A program made the translations under genes and the position numbers. From contig NZ_CP108081.1 in the NCBI RefSeq assembly GCF_036182465.1, positions 8,060,001 through 8,124,000 of the forward strand: DNA of 64,000 bases, in the 5' to 3' direction. Below the pieces are notes generated by a model. The model saw only the letters and a list, made by a program, of their open reading frames with translations, searched no databases and was not told the origin of the DNA. Below, in pieces: positions 33,323 to 41,848 of this stretch. Every line of letters begins with the position of its first letter. Position 1 is the stretch's first letter. The stretch is from Streptomyces sp. NBC_00258. Lineage in GTDB: Bacteria; Actinomycetota; Actinomycetes; Streptomycetales; Streptomycetaceae.

Positions 33323-34261
33323 CTACAACAACCCCGCGCCCGCCAAGAACTTCCCCACCCCTTCGGTCTCCTCCGGGGACAGGGGGACCTGTGGCTCGGC
33401 AGTCGCCGGGCAGGCGATGATGCCGCGTAGGTGCAGGGCCGCCTTGAAGGCGCCGAGGGCGGAGGAGCTGCCCCCCATCCGCCCCGCATCCCCCACCCGC
33501 ACCATCCCGAACAACGAACACAACCGCTCCTGCTCGGCCCGAGCCCGCTCCCAGTCCCCCTCACGGCACAGCCGGTACAGCCGGACGTACCCGTGCGGAT
33601 CGACGTTCGCGAGCCCCGGCACCGCCCCGTCCGCCCCCATCGCCAACGCGTTGTCCACGACGAGCTCGGACCCGGTGAGGACGGAGAACCCGGAGACCCC
33701 GGGATGCGCACGCGCCCCGGTCACGACGGACCGGAAGCCCCCCTCGTCCCCGCTGGAGTCCTTGAGCCCGGCCAGCACCCCCTCCGCCGCCAGCTCCAGC
33801 ACCGACTCGGCGCCCAGCTTGGAATGGACGGCCACCGGGAGGTCGTACGCGAACACCGGTACCGGAGAGCGCGAGGCGATCAGCCGGTAGTGGCGGGCGA
33901 TCTCCGCCGGGTGCGTGCGGGTGTAGAAGGGAGCCGTCACGACCACCGCGTCGGCGCCCGCGTCCGTGACGTACCGGACGTGGTCGAGGACGCGCGGGGT
34001 CGTCATGTCGATGGCCCCCGCGAGCACCGGGAGTTGGCCCGCCACGTGGCCGACCACCGCCTCGACGACCAGGCGACGGTGACTGTCCGTCAAGTACGCG
34101 GCCTCTGACGAGGAGCCCAGGACGAACAGGCCGTCCACCCCGCCCCCCACCAAGTGGTCGACCAGCCTCAGCAACGAGGGGACGTCCACCTCGCGGTCCG
34201 GTGTCAGGGGTGTGCAGACGGGCGGTACGACACCGGTCAACGGGGCGGGAATGGTCATCAA
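33323..34261 (-). CDS. DHDPS/N-acetylneuraminate lyase family aldolase
   Basis: Class I aldolase of the dihydrodipicolinate synthase/N-acetylneuraminate lyase family, 312 residues. It has VLGSSSEAAYLTD (carboxylate-binding loop in the GTTGE position), FAYDLPV (catalytic Tyr) and LKDSSGD (Schiff-base Lys). Loop residues do not by themselves identify the substrate. Context (sialidase upstream, sialic-acid-type ABC transporter downstream of it on the same strand) favours N-acetylneuraminate lyase or a related 2-keto-3-deoxy acid. The ATG at 34261 has AGGGAG five bases upstream. Confidence 0.85.
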   Translation of the reverse strand: MMTIPAPLTGVVPPVCTPLTPDREVDVPSLLRLVDHLVGGGVDGLFVLGSSSEAAYLTDSHRRLVVEAVVGHVAGQLPVLAGAIDMTTPRVLDHVRYVTDAGADAVVVTAPFYTRTHPAEIARHYRLIASRSPVPVFAYDLPVAVHSKLGAESVLELAAEGVLAGLKDSSGDEGGFRSVVTGARAHPGVSGFSVLTGSELVVDNALAMGADGAVPGLANVDPHGYVRLYRLCREGDWERARAEQERLCSLFGMVRVGDAGRMGGSSSALGAFKAALHLRGIIACPATAEPQVPLSPEETEGVGKFLAGAGLL

Positions 34262-34289
34262 GGCTCCCTAGGGCTGCTGCAGAACTGCG

Positions 34290-35426
34290 TCAGGGCTGCT
34301 TCTCTGTGGCGATGTCGGCCATGGCGGTGGCCTCCGGAACGGTGGTGACGGCCTGGGCGACCAGGTCGCGTGTCGACTGGCCGTCCTCCACAGGATGGTG
34401 GCACCGAAACCGGTGCCCGGGACTTGACGCGGCCGCGAAGTCCGGCATCGTCCCGGCACAGACCGAGTCCGCCTTCCAGCAGCGGGTGCGGAAGGGGCAG
34501 CCGCTGGGCGGGCGCGTCGCCGACGGTACGGGGCCCACCAGCGGGATGGGGTCGATCGGGTCCAGCAGTCCAGGGGTCGCCGAGAAGAGGGCTCGTGTGT
34601 ACGGGTGCCGGGACCGGTCCGTCACCTCGTCGGCCGGGGACTCCTCGACGATCCGGCCGAGGTACATCGTGATGACCCGGTCGCTCATCCTCCGTACGGT
34701 CTGGATGTCGTGGGAGACGAAGACCAGGGCCAGGCCCAGCCGTTCCTTCAGGTCGAGGAGGAGGTTGAGGATCTGGGCGCGGACCGACACGTCCAGCGCG
34801 CTCGTCGGCTCGTCCGCGACCACCAGGTCCGGGTCGAGGGCCAACGCCCGCGCGATGGCGACTCGTTGGCGCTGACCGCCCGACAGTTGTCCGGGGAGTC
34901 CGTCCGCCAGCGCCCTGGGCAGGCCCACCAGGGACATCAACTCCCGTACCCGGTCCTCCCGTTGCCGGGCCGTTCCCCGCCTGTGCACGTCGAGGGGGTC
35001 GCGCAGGATCTGCCGTACCGTCAGACGGCGGTTCAGGGCCGTCGACGGGTCCTGGAAGATCATGCCGGTGCCCGCGCCCACCGTGACCCGCCGTTCGGCC
35101 GGTGGCATCGTCCACAGGTCGCTGCCCCGGAAGGACACCGTGCCGGACGTCGGCCTCTGCACCCCCACCAGGACCTTGGCGAGCGTCGACTTGCCGCAGC
35201 CGGACTCCCCGACCACGCCCACCGTCTCGCCGGGCGCGATGGTGAGATCGGCGCCGGTGAGGGCGTACACCCGGTCGCGCGAGAACAGGCCGCCGGTGCG
35301 CGCCTTGTGGACGACGTGCGCGTCGGACAGCACCACCAGCGGGCTCTCGGGGCGGCTCACCCCATGGCCATCCGCTGGCGGGCTCTCGGGGCGGCTCACC
35401 TCATTGCCATCGACAGGCTGGGTCAT
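34290..35426 (-). CDS. ABC transporter ATP-binding protein (peptide/nickel/sialic acid type)
   Basis: ATPase component of a DppF/OppF-type importer, 378 residues. It has Walker A GESGCGKSTLAKV, signature LSGGQRQRVAIARA, Walker B DLVVADEPTSALD, and a C-terminal oligopeptide-transport extension with CPFRTRCWKADSVC. The N-terminus has a 39-bp in-frame tandem duplication (VSRPESPPADGHG then VSRPESPL). The ATG at 35426 comes two bases after the stop of the preceding gene. It is the last transporter gene before the lyase. Confidence 0.93.
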   Translation of the reverse strand: MTQPVDGNEVSRPESPPADGHGVSRPESPLVVLSDAHVVHKARTGGLFSRDRVYALTGADLTIAPGETVGVVGESGCGKSTLAKVLVGVQRPTSGTVSFRGSDLWTMPPAERRVTVGAGTGMIFQDPSTALNRRLTVRQILRDPLDVHRRGTARQREDRVRELMSLVGLPRALADGLPGQLSGGQRQRVAIARALALDPDLVVADEPTSALDVSVRAQILNLLLDLKERLGLALVFVSHDIQTVRRMSDRVITMYLGRIVEESPADEVTDRSRHPYTRALFSATPGLLDPIDPIPLVGPVPSATRPPSGCPFRTRCWKADSVCAGTMPDFAAASSPGHRFRCHHPVEDGQSTRDLVAQAVTTVPEATAMADIATEKQP

Positions 35427-35427
35427 C

Positions 35428-37482
35428 TCACGGCCTCGCTTCCGTCGGCTCGGTCGGCCCTGTTGATTCGGTCGGGCCGGTCGGTCCCGTTGCTTCGGCC
35501 GGTCCGGCCGGGGTCGCCGTCAGGGCGATCGCCGGGTGGTGGCAGGCGACCTCGTGGTGGCGGGGCGGGCCCGCCAGCCGGGGAGCCGTCGTACGGCACA
35601 CGTCCGTCGCCATCGGGCAGCGGTCGGCGAACCGGCAGCCCGCCGGGAAGTCGGCGGGCGACGGTACGACTCCCTTGATCTGCGTCATGCGCTCGGCCGC
35701 CGACTCAAGGGACAGGACGCTGCCCAGCAGGCCCCGCGTGTAGTGGTGGGAGGGGGATTCGACGAGGTCGGCCGTCACGCCGGACTCCACGATCTGGCCG
35801 CCGTACATCACGACCACCCGGTCGGTGACGTCCGCGATGAGGGCCAGGTCGTGCGAGACGAGGATCAGGGCGAAGTCGAGTTCGGCGCGCAGCCGCAGCA
35901 GCAGCTCTATGATCTGCGCCTGCACGGTGACGTCGAGGGCGGTCGTCGGTTCGTCGGCGACGATCAGCTTCGGGTCGCGGGAGAGAGCCATGGCGATGAG
36001 TACGCGCTGGCGCTGGCCGCCGGACAGCTCGTGCGGGTAGCTGCGCAGGGTGCGTTCCGGGTCCAGACCGACCAGTTCGAGGAGCTCGGTGCCCGTGCGC
36101 GTGCCGCCCCGCCTGACAACTTGCTTGAGCTGGGCGCGAATTGTCATCGCCGGGTTCAGCGAGGAGAGCGCGTCCTGGTAGATCATCGCCATCTCGTGGC
36201 CCAGGAGTTTTCGCCGTACGCTCATCGGCTCGCCCACCAACTGCCGCTGGTTGAACCGCACATGGCCGCGCACCCGGGCGCCCTTCGGCTCCAGGCCCAT
36301 CACGGCGAGTGCGGTCAGCGACTTGCCGCAGCCCGACTCGCCCACCAGGCCCAGGACTTCACCGGGCTGTACGTCGAAACTGATGCCGTCGACGATGTCC
36401 ACACCCCCGTGGCGGGCATCGAATCCGATGGCCAGGTTCTCCACGCTCAGCACCGGCCGTCCCTCGGGGAGAGGGCGTGCCCGGGTGCGCAGCCGCTGGG
36501 CCGCCTGCGTCAGTCCCGGCAGTTCGAGGACCTTGCCGCTGCCGGGCTCGGGCGTCTCAAGACGGTCCTCCTCCTCACGCGCCTCGACGTCCCGCGCGGC
36601 CGGCGCGGCCCACGCGTCCGAGACGCCCTCGGAGAGGATGTTCAGCGAGAGGACGGTGAACAGCATCAGCAGACCGGGGAAGACGGTCGCCCACCAGCCG
36701 CCGGTCAGCACCATGTTCTTGCCGTCCGCGATGACACTGCCCCAGGACGGGTCCGGCGGCCGCACACCCGCGCCGATGAAGGACAGCGAGGCCTCGAAGA
36801 CGATCGCCTCGGCGACCTGCACGGTGCAGAACACGAGGACCGGAGCGGCACAGTTGATGGCCACGTGCCGCCACACGATGTGCGGGGTACGCGCTCCTAT
36901 GACCCGCTCGGCCGTCACGTAGTCCTCGCCGTACTGGTCCATCACGTTGGCCCGTACGACCCGTGCCATCGGCGGCATGTAGAGGAACGCGATCGCGCCG
37001 ATGAGGATCGGGATGCTGCCGCCGAACACCGCGACGAAGACGGCGGCGAGCGCGATGCCCGGGAAGGCCATGACGATGTCGAGGCAGCGCATCAGCGTCT
37101 CGTCGACCGCCTTGCGCGAGGTCGCCGCGATCGCCCCGATGAGCGCCCCCACGACGAGCGCGAGCCCGGTCGCGCCGAGTCCGATGGCGAGCGACCAACG
37201 GGCCCCGTACATCAGCCTGCTGAGGATGTCGCGGCCCAGGCTGTCCTGCCCCATCCAGTGCTCGCCGGACGGCGCGCCAACGCCGTTGCCGTTGTCGACC
37301 AGGGGCACCTGGTCGAGCGGGTCGTGCGGGGCGATCAGCGGGGCGAGCAGGGCCGTGAGGACGACGATCCCGATGACCACCACCGCGATCCGCGAGATCA
37401 GGGGGAGGCGCTTGAAGCCCCTGAGGCGGATGCCGGGCAGGGAGAGTTTCTCCGCCAGCCGCTTCCGGTACATCAGCATCAT
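35428..37482 (-). CDS. Fused ABC permease-ATPase (peptide/nickel/sialic acid type)
   Basis: A single 684-residue chain joins a DppC-like permease (residues 1-285; about six membrane segments, EHWMGQDSLGRDILSRL, the EAA loop ERVIGARTPHIVWRHV) to a DppD-like ATPase (residues about 340-650; Walker A GESGCGKSLTALAV, signature LSGGQRQRVLIAMA, Walker B LIVADEPTTALD, C-terminal CRFADRCPMATDVC). A Pro/Thr-rich tail ends the protein. I recall this fusion from the sialic-acid importer of corynebacteria (SiaG). The start overlaps the stop of the other permease by four bases. Confidence 0.92.
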   Translation of the reverse strand: MMLMYRKRLAEKLSLPGIRLRGFKRLPLISRIAVVVIGIVVLTALLAPLIAPHDPLDQVPLVDNGNGVGAPSGEHWMGQDSLGRDILSRLMYGARWSLAIGLGATGLALVVGALIGAIAATSRKAVDETLMRCLDIVMAFPGIALAAVFVAVFGGSIPILIGAIAFLYMPPMARVVRANVMDQYGEDYVTAERVIGARTPHIVWRHVAINCAAPVLVFCTVQVAEAIVFEASLSFIGAGVRPPDPSWGSVIADGKNMVLTGGWWATVFPGLLMLFTVLSLNILSEGVSDAWAAPAARDVEAREEEDRLETPEPGSGKVLELPGLTQAAQRLRTRARPLPEGRPVLSVENLAIGFDARHGGVDIVDGISFDVQPGEVLGLVGESGCGKSLTALAVMGLEPKGARVRGHVRFNQRQLVGEPMSVRRKLLGHEMAMIYQDALSSLNPAMTIRAQLKQVVRRGGTRTGTELLELVGLDPERTLRSYPHELSGGQRQRVLIAMALSRDPKLIVADEPTTALDVTVQAQIIELLLRLRAELDFALILVSHDLALIADVTDRVVVMYGGQIVESGVTADLVESPSHHYTRGLLGSVLSLESAAERMTQIKGVVPSPADFPAGCRFADRCPMATDVCRTTAPRLAGPPRHHEVACHHPAIALTATPAGPAEATGPTGPTESTGPTEPTEARP

Positions 37483-38441
37483 GCTTCGGCACTCCTCAGG
37501 CGCGGGTTGACCAGCAGATAGAGGATGTCGATGACGAGGTTCACGACCACGAACCCGAAGGCGATCGTGAGCACACCGCCCTGCACGACGGCCGGATCAC
37601 CGTTCTTCACGGCGTCGATCATGAGCTTTCCCATCCCCGGCAGATTGAAGATCGTCTCGATGACGACCGCACCGCCGAGCAGATAGCCGACCCGCAGACC
37701 CAGGACGGTCAGCGGGTTCATCAGGGCGTTGCGCAGCACGTTCCGCCCGACCACGACCACCGGCGGCAGCCCGCTGCCGATCGCCGTCCGTACGTAGTCC
37801 TTGTCCAGCTCCTCGACCACGGCCGTGCGGACGATCCGGGTGAGCTGCGCGGCGACCGGCAGCGACAGTGCCAGCGCGGGCAGCGTCATCGTCTTCAGCC
37901 ACCCGGTGAACGAGTCGGCAGGGTTGACGTATCCGCTGGTCGGGAACCAGCCCAGGTCCACCGCGAGGTACTGGATCATCAGTAGCGCCAGCCAGAAACC
38001 GGGCGCCGCCACACCGGTCAGCGAGACGACCCGGATCAGCTGGTCCGGCAACCGGTCCCGGTAGATCGCCGCGGTGACCCCGCCGAGCAGCGACAGCACC
38101 ACCGCGATGCCCAGGCCCAGGAAGGTCAGCTGCATGGTGAGCGGCAGCGCGGTGGTGACCTGGTCGACGACCGGGGCCCGCGTCAGCGCGCTGACGCCCA
38201 TGTCACCCCGGATCAGGTCCCCGACGAAGTCGAAGTACCGCACCGGGAACGGATCCAGCAGGCCGTTGCGCTCCCTGAAGTCGTGCAGCTGCTGCTCGGT
38301 CGGGTTCGCGCCCTGGAAGTACGCGGACGCCGGATCACTGTCCGAGAACCGCATCACAACGAACACGAACAGAATGATCCCGAGCATCAACGGCACGAGC
38401 AGGACGATCCGCCGCCCAAGAATTCTGACGATCGCGACCAC
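37479..38441 (-). CDS. ABC transporter permease (DppB type)
   Basis: Inner-membrane channel subunit, 320 residues, with about six membrane segments beginning RRIVLLVPLMLGIILFVFVVM. The EAA loop is DYVRTAIGSGLPPVVVVGRNVLRNAL, and the C-terminal GAVVIETIFNLPGMGKLMIDA is typical of DppB. The GTG at 38441 is preceded by AGGAGAGAAG. It is coupled to the fused permease-ATPase. Together with the binding protein upstream this forms a complete importer. Confidence 0.92.
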   Translation of the reverse strand: MVAIVRILGRRIVLLVPLMLGIILFVFVVMRFSDSDPASAYFQGANPTEQQLHDFRERNGLLDPFPVRYFDFVGDLIRGDMGVSALTRAPVVDQVTTALPLTMQLTFLGLGIAVVLSLLGGVTAAIYRDRLPDQLIRVVSLTGVAAPGFWLALLMIQYLAVDLGWFPTSGYVNPADSFTGWLKTMTLPALALSLPVAAQLTRIVRTAVVEELDKDYVRTAIGSGLPPVVVVGRNVLRNALMNPLTVLGLRVGYLLGGAVVIETIFNLPGMGKLMIDAVKNGDPAVVQGGVLTIAFGFVVVNLVIDILYLLVNPRLRSAEA

Positions 38442-38476
38442 GGATTCTTCTCTCCTCGCGTCTCAAAACCGGCTGG

Positions 38477-38525
38477 CCCCTTCAGGGGCGCGGGGAACTG
38501 CGCGCTCAGCCCAAGCCGGCCCGCA
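38477..38525. repeat. R2 intergenic repeat, reverse orientation
   Basis: AGGGGCGCGGGGAACTGCGC, the reverse complement of the R2 core, in the short gap between the binding protein and permease genes of the same operon. It may fold into a weak hairpin and lower expression of the downstream genes relative to the binding protein. Confidence 0.6.
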
Positions 38526-38540
38526 GCCTCCAAACGACGC

Positions 38541-40169
38541 CTACACCCATTTCGCCTGGAGAACGTTTATCCCCGGGTACGGCTGAGGCCGAATACCCGA
38601 GAGATCCTTCGAATCCCAAGCGGTGATCAACTCGTTGTGCACGACGGGATAGATGACGGCGTTCTCCGCGACGACGTCGATGTACTCCTGCGTCATCGAC
38701 TTCTTCTTCTCGGCATCCGGCTCCTGCGTGGCCTGATCCATCCGCTTGAACAGATCCTTCGCCACGGAGTTGTTCTCCCAGCGGGCATACCGCATCCAGG
38801 TGTTCCCGGGCCCGTAGTTGTAATGCATGATCAGATCCGCGTCGAGACCGAACTGGTTCGGATTCGACGCGGCGGCGACGACCTGGAAGTCCTTCTTCTG
38901 GTCGAGCTTCGTGAACAGCGCGGCCGTTTCCTGCGGTTCGAGGGTCGTCTTGACGCCGATGGCGTCCCAGGAGGCCTTGATGGTCGGCAGACAGTCCACG
39001 ATCCAGCTCACGTTGACCGCCATCAGACTGACCGTGAGCCCGCTGACCCCGGCCTCCTTCAGGAGCGCCTTGGCCTTGTCCGGGTCGTAGTCGTAGACGG
39101 TCTTCGCCTTCCGGTACGTCGGATTCCCCTCGTTGAGATACGACGACGCCTGCTTTCCGTGACCGCGCAGCGCGGCCTGGATCATCTTCTCCTTGTCGAT
39201 TGCGTAGTGCAGCGCCTGCCGTACCCGTACGTCGTCGAAGGGTTTGTGGGCGGTGTTGAAGAGGAGGAACAGGTGGTTCATGCCCGCCCCGCCCTCGACC
39301 TTCAGGCCGCCCTTTTCCAGCTGGGAGATATTGGCGTACGGAATGTTGTCGGAGATCTGCGCGCCCGCGCTCGAACCCGAGATCTTCGCGACGCGCGGTG
39401 CGGCGTCCACGATCGTCAGCCAGTTCATCTTCTTGAAAGCGGCCTTGCGGGGGCCGTTGTAGTCCGCGAACGCCTCGAAGGTGGTGTTGGACTTCGGGTG
39501 GTGGGCGGCCTGCCGGTACGGGCCGGAGCCGACCGCCTTTCCCGTCGTCGCCTCGTCCAGCGCACCCGCCTTCGAGAACACGTGCTTCGGCATGATCTTG
39601 GCGAGGGTGAGCCGCTGCGCGCCGTCGGGGAAGGGGAACTTGAGAATGAGTTCCACCGACTTCTCGTCGACCTTCTTCACCTCCTTCAGCCAGGACGCGA
39701 AGAAGTTCTTGGCGAGCGTCGTCGTCTTCGGATCCAGTACGCGCTCATAGGTGAAGACCACGTCGTCGGCGGTGACGGGCTGCCCGTCGTGCCACTTCGC
39801 GCCCTCCCGCAGCGTGAACTTCCAGGTCGTCGCCCGGAGATCCGCCGGAACGGCCGTCGCGAGCGCCGCGTACGGCTCACGGCTGATCGGATCGGTGTCC
39901 AGCAGCCCCTCGTAGATGTGGTGGTTGCCGGCCATCGCGAAGGCCGAGGCCGTCATCAGCGGGTCCCAGCTCTGGTCGTTGCCGTAGCCGATGACCGCGG
40001 TGAGCGTCTTGTCGGCGCCCTCGCCCCCACCGCCCGTCTCGTTCGTGGACTCCGGTCCCGACGAGCAGGCGGAGAGCGTCGAGCTGATCGCGGCGGCGGC
40101 GCCCAGCGCGCCGGAGTACTTCATGAACGACCGGCGGTGCAGCGCCGGTGCGTGGGTCGCGTCGCGCAC
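38541..40169 (-). CDS. Family 5 solute-binding lipoprotein
   Basis: Extracellular binding protein of the peptide/nickel (cluster C) type, 542 residues. The signal is twin-arginine-like (HRRSFMKYSG) and ends in a lipobox (STLSAC), so it is likely exported by Tat and lipid-anchored. Family segments include GNHHIYEGLLDTDP, KFTLREGAKWHDGQPVTADDVVFTYERV and VRQALHYAIDKEKMI. GTG start at 40169 with GGAGGAACC. Context with sialidase and lyase suggests N-acetylneuraminate as ligand; peptides remain possible. It is divergent from the FadR-type regulator. Confidence 0.92.
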   Translation of the reverse strand: MRDATHAPALHRRSFMKYSGALGAAAAISSTLSACSSGPESTNETGGGGEGADKTLTAVIGYGNDQSWDPLMTASAFAMAGNHHIYEGLLDTDPISREPYAALATAVPADLRATTWKFTLREGAKWHDGQPVTADDVVFTYERVLDPKTTTLAKNFFASWLKEVKKVDEKSVELILKFPFPDGAQRLTLAKIMPKHVFSKAGALDEATTGKAVGSGPYRQAAHHPKSNTTFEAFADYNGPRKAAFKKMNWLTIVDAAPRVAKISGSSAGAQISDNIPYANISQLEKGGLKVEGGAGMNHLFLLFNTAHKPFDDVRVRQALHYAIDKEKMIQAALRGHGKQASSYLNEGNPTYRKAKTVYDYDPDKAKALLKEAGVSGLTVSLMAVNVSWIVDCLPTIKASWDAIGVKTTLEPQETAALFTKLDQKKDFQVVAAASNPNQFGLDADLIMHYNYGPGNTWMRYARWENNSVAKDLFKRMDQATQEPDAEKKKSMTQEYIDVVAENAVIYPVVHNELITAWDSKDLSGIRPQPYPGINVLQAKWV

Positions 40170-40197
40170 GGTTCCTCCAGCAAGGGGTGGGAGATAC

Positions 40198-40210
40198 GAC
40201 GTCCTACGTC
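40198..40210. promoter_or_regulatory. Inverted repeat in the divergent binding-protein/regulator promoter
   Basis: GACGTCCTACGTC has perfect 5-bp arms around three bases, 29 bases from the binding-protein start and in front of the FadR-type regulator. The surrounding TACGACGTCC / TACGTCATAG also forms a direct repeat. A candidate operator. Confidence 0.4.
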
Positions 40211-40401
40211 ATAGGTGCAGCGTGACCATAAGAGGGCGCGTGGGGGTGGTCAAGGGAGCGCGCACGAATGCCGTTTCTTCCAGAGGTGCAACCAATGTCG
40301 GCCTGAATCACGCCGAGTTGACGGGCGGTCAATCGCCGATTGACGGCCGATCCTGTCGGGAGGTGGGACGTGGGATGTCCCGCGCGCGTACGATGCGGCG
40401 C

Positions 40402-41271
40402 ATGTCTGAGCGGCGCGTATCCGACGACTCCAGGAACGACAGCCCGAGCAGCGACGGCCGGTCCCGGGACGGCCGGCCCGGGGACGGCCGACTCGGGGCC
40501 GGCGGGCCCAGGGAAGCGGGCCCCAAGGACGCCGTTCCCAGGAGCTCGGCCCCCCGGGCGCGCTCGGTCCGTGAGCCGCGGGTGAGCAGCCAGATCCAGC
40601 GCGAGGTCATGCAGCTGATCCTCGACCGCAGGCTCCGGGCCGGCGCGCCCCTGCCCACCGAGGCCGAACTGATGGAGTCCCTCGGCGTCAGCCGCAACTC
40701 CGTCCGCGAGGCCCTCAAGGCGCTCCAGGCCCTCGACATCGTGGAGATCAGACACGGCTACGGCACCTACGTCGGCGAGGCGTCACTGACCCCGCTCGTC
40801 GACGGCCTGACCTTCCGCACGCTGGCCCAACAGGGCGACGACACGGGCGCGTTGGCCGAGATACTCCAGGTCAGGGAGGTCCTGGAGGAGGGGCTCGTCC
40901 GGCGGGTCACGGGCACGCTCTCGGACGCGGAGCTGGCGCGGCTGGAGGCCGTGGTGGAACGGATGGAGAAGGCGGGCCGGGCGGGCCGCCCGTTCCCCGA
41001 ACTCGACCGGGAATTCCATGAGTTGCTGTACGCGTCACTCGGAAACGCCCTGGTGCCCCAGTTGTTGGGCGCCTTCTGGACCGTGTTCCGTCGGGTCGCC
41101 GGTGTGCGGGGCTGGACGGACGATCCGACGCCCGACGTGACGGTCCGCCGCCATCGTGACATCGTCATCGCCTTGAGAGCGGGAGACGTGGAGGGGGCAC
41201 AGAAGGCGATGGCGGACCATTTCCGCGGTATCGAGGCGCGGGCCGCGCAGGAGTCACGGGGGGTCGGATGA
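40402..41271 (+). CDS. FadR-subfamily GntR regulator (NanR-like candidate)
   Basis: Transcription factor with a long, low-complexity Asp/Arg/Gly N-terminal extension (about residues 1-55), a GntR winged helix (SSQIQREVMQLILDRRLRAGAPLPTEAELMESLGVSRNSVREALKAL) and a C-terminal FCD ligand domain (LDREFHELL and RRHRDIVIAL supply metal-binding Asp/His). The ATG at 40402 gives 289 residues; ATG at 40375 with GGAGG upstream is an alternative. Divergent from the ABC operon, so it probably controls it. A sialic-acid-responsive role is inferred from context only. Confidence 0.85.
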   Translation: MSERRVSDDSRNDSPSSDGRSRDGRPGDGRLGAGGPREAGPKDAVPRSSAPRARSVREPRVSSQIQREVMQLILDRRLRAGAPLPTEAELMESLGVSRNSVREALKALQALDIVEIRHGYGTYVGEASLTPLVDGLTFRTLAQQGDDTGALAEILQVREVLEEGLVRRVTGTLSDAELARLEAVVERMEKAGRAGRPFPELDREFHELLYASLGNALVPQLLGAFWTVFRRVAGVRGWTDDPTPDVTVRRHRDIVIALRAGDVEGAQKAMADHFRGIEARAAQESRGVG

Positions 41272-41708
41272 GCGAGGGCTGGGACGAGGGGGCGGCCGGC
41301 GTCCTGCGGCTGCCGTCCGGGCGGCTGGTGCGGGGCCGGGGGCTGCGGCACGGGCTCGACCCCTCGGCAGTCCGGCCGACGTACGGCCTCTATCTCCTCG
41401 GCAAGCAGCCGCCCGAAGTCCCTTGGGACACACGGTGGTTGAAGTGGCCGGACTTCTGGCTGCCCCGGGACAGGGCGGACGCGCGGAAGGTCCTGACGGA
41501 GACCTGGGGGCGGGCCGTGGACTCAGGCGAGCGTGTCGAGGTCGCCTGCGGGGGCGGTCGCGGACGGACCGGCACGGCACTGGCCTGCCTGGCCGTCCTG
41601 GACGGCGTACCGCCCGAGGAGGCCGTGGAGTTCGTACGACGGAACTACGACCGCCACGCCGTGGAGACGCCGTGGCAGCGGACGTACGTACGCAGGTTCG
41701 CGGAGTGA
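41268..41708 (+). CDS. Small Cys-based protein phosphatase
   Basis: The 146-residue protein has the CX5R signature CGGGRGRTGTALA (nucleophile Cys and phosphate-binding Arg) of dual-specificity/tyrosine phosphatases, preceded by WLKWPDFWLPRD, which likely supplies the general-acid Asp. No signal peptide. The ATG overlaps the regulator stop (ATGA), so it is co-translated with it. A substrate is not evident. Distinct from low-molecular-weight arsenate-type phosphatases, whose motif lies at the N-terminus. Confidence 0.82.
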   Translation: MSEGWDEGAAGVLRLPSGRLVRGRGLRHGLDPSAVRPTYGLYLLGKQPPEVPWDTRWLKWPDFWLPRDRADARKVLTETWGRAVDSGERVEVACGGGRGRTGTALACLAVLDGVPPEEAVEFVRRNYDRHAVETPWQRTYVRRFAE

Positions 41709-41743
41709 GTGAAGGGGCCGGCGGGGCTGTCCGGTGAGCACGA

Positions 41744-41790
41744 CACCGCGGCGCCGAGCCCGGTTGTCCGGGGGATTCGGCGCCGCGGTG
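41744..41790. terminator. Bidirectional hairpin terminator
   Basis: Perfect 14-bp arms CACCGCGGCGCCGA (41744-41757) and TCGGCGCCGCGGTG (41777-41790), with an inner CCCGG/CCGGG pair, lie between the convergent phosphatase and tannase genes. Confidence 0.85.
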
Positions 41791-41848
41791 GGCGGTGTGC
41801 GTCCTATGACGGGAACGGGCACCGCGTCTGTGGGGGTGGGGCGGGGCG

